Shown piece after piece: positions 61,472-64,000 of a stretch of 64,000 nucleotides of DNA. Source of the stretch: Chromobotia macracanthus. Its lineage: Eukaryota; Chordata; Actinopteri; Cypriniformes; Botiidae. Each line of letters starts with the position of its first letter. Within the stretch, counting starts at the first letter, position 1. The notes beneath the pieces were generated by a model that made no database searches, had not been told where the DNA came from, and saw only the letters and a program-made list of their open reading frames with translations. The stretch lies in NCBI GenBank assembly GCA_036877525.1, contig JAZGTH010000008.1:13274001-13338000 (forward strand). The letters run 5' to 3'. A program made the position numbers and the translations under genes.

Positions 61472-62641
61472 CTTTTTCTTTCTTCAGTGTCTTTCAGTTT
61501 AGTTGCTGTATATCTGACTCATTCTATTCGACAATACGATCGTATATGTACACAATATGATATACTAATATTATGTATATATAATAATAAAGCGTTTCAT
61601 TAAGTATTCTAACTGAGCATTTGTACTGGAAAATGTTTCCTCTCTCAGTTGGTCTGGATGCAGCAGGAAAGACCACCATCCTCTACAAACTCAAACTTGG
61701 TGAAGTTGTCACAACCATCCCAACTATTGGTAAGAAACTGTAGAAGTCTTTAAAAGAGTGTTTCTCTCTCCTGCATCATATCGGCTGTCAGATGTGATCT
61801 GTGTCTCACTCTCTTTATCTTCTTCTCAGGTTTTAATGTCGAGACAGTCGAGTATAAGAATATCTGTTTCACTGTTTGGGATGTAGGAGGTCAGGACACA
61901 ATCCGACGCCTCTGGAGACATTACTATCAGAACACCAGGGTAAAAAAGCTATTATAAATGTATATAAAATTGATATATATACATTAATGTAAAGAGCCAT
62001 TCATACATTTTGAGTGTGACTTCAAATACCTTTGGAAGCCAGTGTGTGTGTAACTAAGTGCAGCATTTTATACAAAACAGCTTTAAAATGTTACAACATT
62101 GTGTGTTTGTGTTCTGCAGGGTCTGATCTTTGTGGTGGACAGCAGTGATCATGAGAGAATTGAGACAGCAGCAAAAGAACTCAAGATGATTGTAAGTCAT
62201 TTCATCATTATTACCCAACAAGGAACTGTTTTACTTCATTATAAATATAGAGGAGAGATTAAATGTAATTGCTTTGTTGTATTATTTGTTGTCGTCTGAA
62301 TTCAACCTTTCTAAATCCACGTTTAACCCCTTCAGCTCCAGGAAGATGAGATGAGAGATGCTGTTGTGCTTGTTCTTGCTAACAAGCAGGATTTACCCAA
62401 AGCCATGCCGGTCCATGAGCTCACAGACAGACTGGGTTTACGTGCACTGAGAGACAGTCAGGTGAGCTGCAGAACAATCAATGTAGTTACTGTTTACACA
62501 CCTGAATATCACGTCATGTTACATGAGCTGACCCAGTGTTTGTTTCTCTCTCAGTGGTATGTTCAGCCCACCTGTGCAGTTCAAGGATCAGGTTTATATG
62601 AAGGACTGGACTGGCTCTCTGATCAGCTGTCCAAGCGATAA
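61317..62641 (+). CDS. Class II ARF paralogue 3 (ARF4/5-like), 6 exons
   Basis: Exons are 61317-61383, 61649-61729, 61830-61939, 62120-62191, 62336-62461 and 62555-62641, giving 180 residues. Intron positions and phases are identical to arf4. The N-terminus, MGNFYSYILSRLFEKKEMR, keeps Gly2. P-loop GLDAAGKTT, Gln71 and NKQD are intact. Switch II is GGQDTIRRLWRHYYQNTR, so K73 is Thr and P76 is Arg. The C-terminal third is residue-for-residue the same as the minus-strand neighbour at 58064-59537. The gene is divergently arranged with that neighbour across 1.8 kb. It has its own TATA box and CRE. It is intact and probably functional, with effector specificity likely shifted. Confidence 0.93.
61407..61480. 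repeat. (TC)n then (TTTC)n microsatellite
   Basis: A compound pyrimidine tract just inside intron 1 of the third ARF. Confidence 0.95.
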
Positions 62642-62893
62642 CAATACTGTAACTTTATTTCTGGTGTTGGTGGCCTGAACTATATTTAACTGCATTTCTT
62701 ATTTTGGGATATTTAAGAAAGCATTAATTCCAGAATTTTTTTACTTTACTGTAAATCAGAATTTGTATCAATTGATTGTAATCAATTTTGGCCCATTTGA
62801 GGTCTTGTAGTTCTGTGGTATGTGTACTGTAACAGAAAGCACTAGTGACACATCAAATACTGTACATCTGTGCCTTTAAATACTTCCAATAAA
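62642..62893 (+). other. 3' UTR of the third ARF, with AATAAA
   Basis: For about 30 bases after the stop this matches the minus-strand paralogue, then diverges. AATAAA at 62888-62893 is the likely polyadenylation signal. Confidence 0.7.
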
Positions 62894-64000
62894 TGTATTT
62901 TTTTATAAACCACGTTATAATCTGAGTTTCACTCTTACCAGTTCACATCAAAACATGGTGTTTATTCCACCTCACTAACAAAGAAGGACTAAAGTAATGA
63001 CATATTTAGTCAAAAACAATCATAGTGTTACCATTAAACTTTCATGTTTCGGCATTGTACCACAGCTTTTTGTTTGGAATGTTTCAAGAAAATAGGAAGA
63101 GATTTATGTGCAACACAGCTCCATTATTGACATTTATTTACAACTGGAAAAAATAAACTTGTTCTTCATGAGGGTAACAGAGAAATGGAATACTTTTAGC
63201 AACAACTATTGTACATAATGTGACTGTAAAACAAAAATAGTGGTCATGGATTTGATAAAAAATATTGTTTATACCAAAACAACTCATGGACTGCAGTGGT
63301 TTACATGGTTACCTGGTGTGTTAAAAACAGTTTTCCACTTTTATCATTCTATAATATCCCCACAACAACAAACGACACATCCTGTACAATAACTATAGAA
63401 ATGATGAAAAATACAGCCGTTAGAAAATATCTGTCAGTATAACAAACAGACGTCGTGTCAAAATCAAGTTGCTATTTGCGTATTAGAATATCAGAATATA
63501 GCTTTATAAAATTCAAGCATGTTAAAATAGGTTTGTTCTTTAAATATAAAACACGAATGGTTGCCCAACAACCAGTTATCAGAGGTGTGCAGCAGCTCAC
63601 TGATTATTCAAGTCAAGGAAATAAAACATCTGTTTGAAGATGATTATTTTTAAGGCTTTCCATGAATCCTCTGCTGGGATAAAATTTATTACACTTCACA
63701 CACACACACACACACACAACACATTCAGTTTCAGTCTGGAGTGTGAGTGAATCTGTCAGTGAATCTGATGCTCTTTGGTTGTTCTGGGTTTGTAGCTCCA
63801 GACACACAACAGAAAGCTTGTATATGTGTCTTTAAATCACATTGTTATGTACTGGAGATGCATTTATGATGTTTCTTCACATGGAATGTGTTGTAATGGA
63901 AATGACAAAAAAAACTGTAATTTTATCATTTTATCATGGTTTTGACAAGGAATCCCTTCAAATGGTCTTCTGCTGCTCAACACATCCCACAGATAAAGTG
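62894..64000. other. Right-edge sequence without identified gene
   Basis: AT-rich with a CA microsatellite at about 63690-63718. TTTATT near 63133 would be AATAAA on the minus strand, so part of this may be the 3' UTR of a minus-strand gene beyond the edge. No coding signal is seen. Confidence 0.35.

Noticed and set aside
62099..62299. Read-through ORF continuing past ARF exon 4
   Set aside because: It runs into intron 4 after a good donor at 62192. The spliced frame gives a complete ARF.

Overview
The window is vertebrate nuclear DNA from a ray-finned fish, most likely a cypriniform. Genes are split by GT-AG introns, the proteins are clear vertebrate orthologues, and simple repeats, minisatellites and a tRNA-derived SINE are common. 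I rebuilt every main gene exon by exon. In each one the splice phases close into a single open frame of the length expected for its family.

Layout, left to right. A possible first exon of an unidentified minus-strand gene (128-165) runs off the left edge. Next is a small divergent type-2 cystatin (minus, 863-1438). il17rd/Sef (minus, 13 exons, 3279-25530) follows, with a 12.6 kb first intron rich in simple repeats. hesx1 (minus, 4 exons, 28011-29150) and appl1 (minus, 22 exons, 31358-38340) come next. A 5.7 kb gene-poor stretch then holds a 35-bp minisatellite of 41 units and two orphan exon-like ORFs. It is followed by rps23 (minus, 44093-45297) and atp6ap1-like (plus, 46104-51444), which are divergently arranged. 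The right end is a class II ARF cluster: arf4 (minus, 54056-56658), a second ARF (minus, 58064-59537) and a third ARF (plus, 61317-62641). The last two are head to head.

il17rd-hesx1-appl1-...-arf4 is the order I know from human chromosome 3p14, whereas RPS23-ATP6AP1L sits on human 5q14. In this fish the rps23/atp6ap1l pair lies inside the 3p14-type block. CTCF-like motifs in convergent orientation flank it (40885 forward; three tandem reverse copies at 52857-52914).

Functionally these are mostly independent vesicle-traffic, signalling and housekeeping genes. Appl1 (early-endosome adaptor), the three ARFs (Golgi/endosome GTPases) and the V-ATPase accessory protein share an endomembrane theme. 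Il17rd (FGF/MAPK feedback inhibitor) and Hesx1 (forebrain/pituitary repressor) are developmental regulators.

The most unusual observations are these: (1) an 18-unit minisatellite in arf4 intron 1 whose every unit carries a copy of the exon-1 splice donor; (2) patchy near-identity, introns included, between the two head-to-head ARF genes, which indicates gene conversion; (3) one conserved CRE-centred promoter block upstream of all three ARFs; (4) a decayed ARF 3' UTR between the head-to-head pair; (5) a GC-AG intron in il17rd; (6) a SINE whose 5' head has been amplified into a minisatellite. I found no CRISPR array, prokaryotic system or intact transposon gene.
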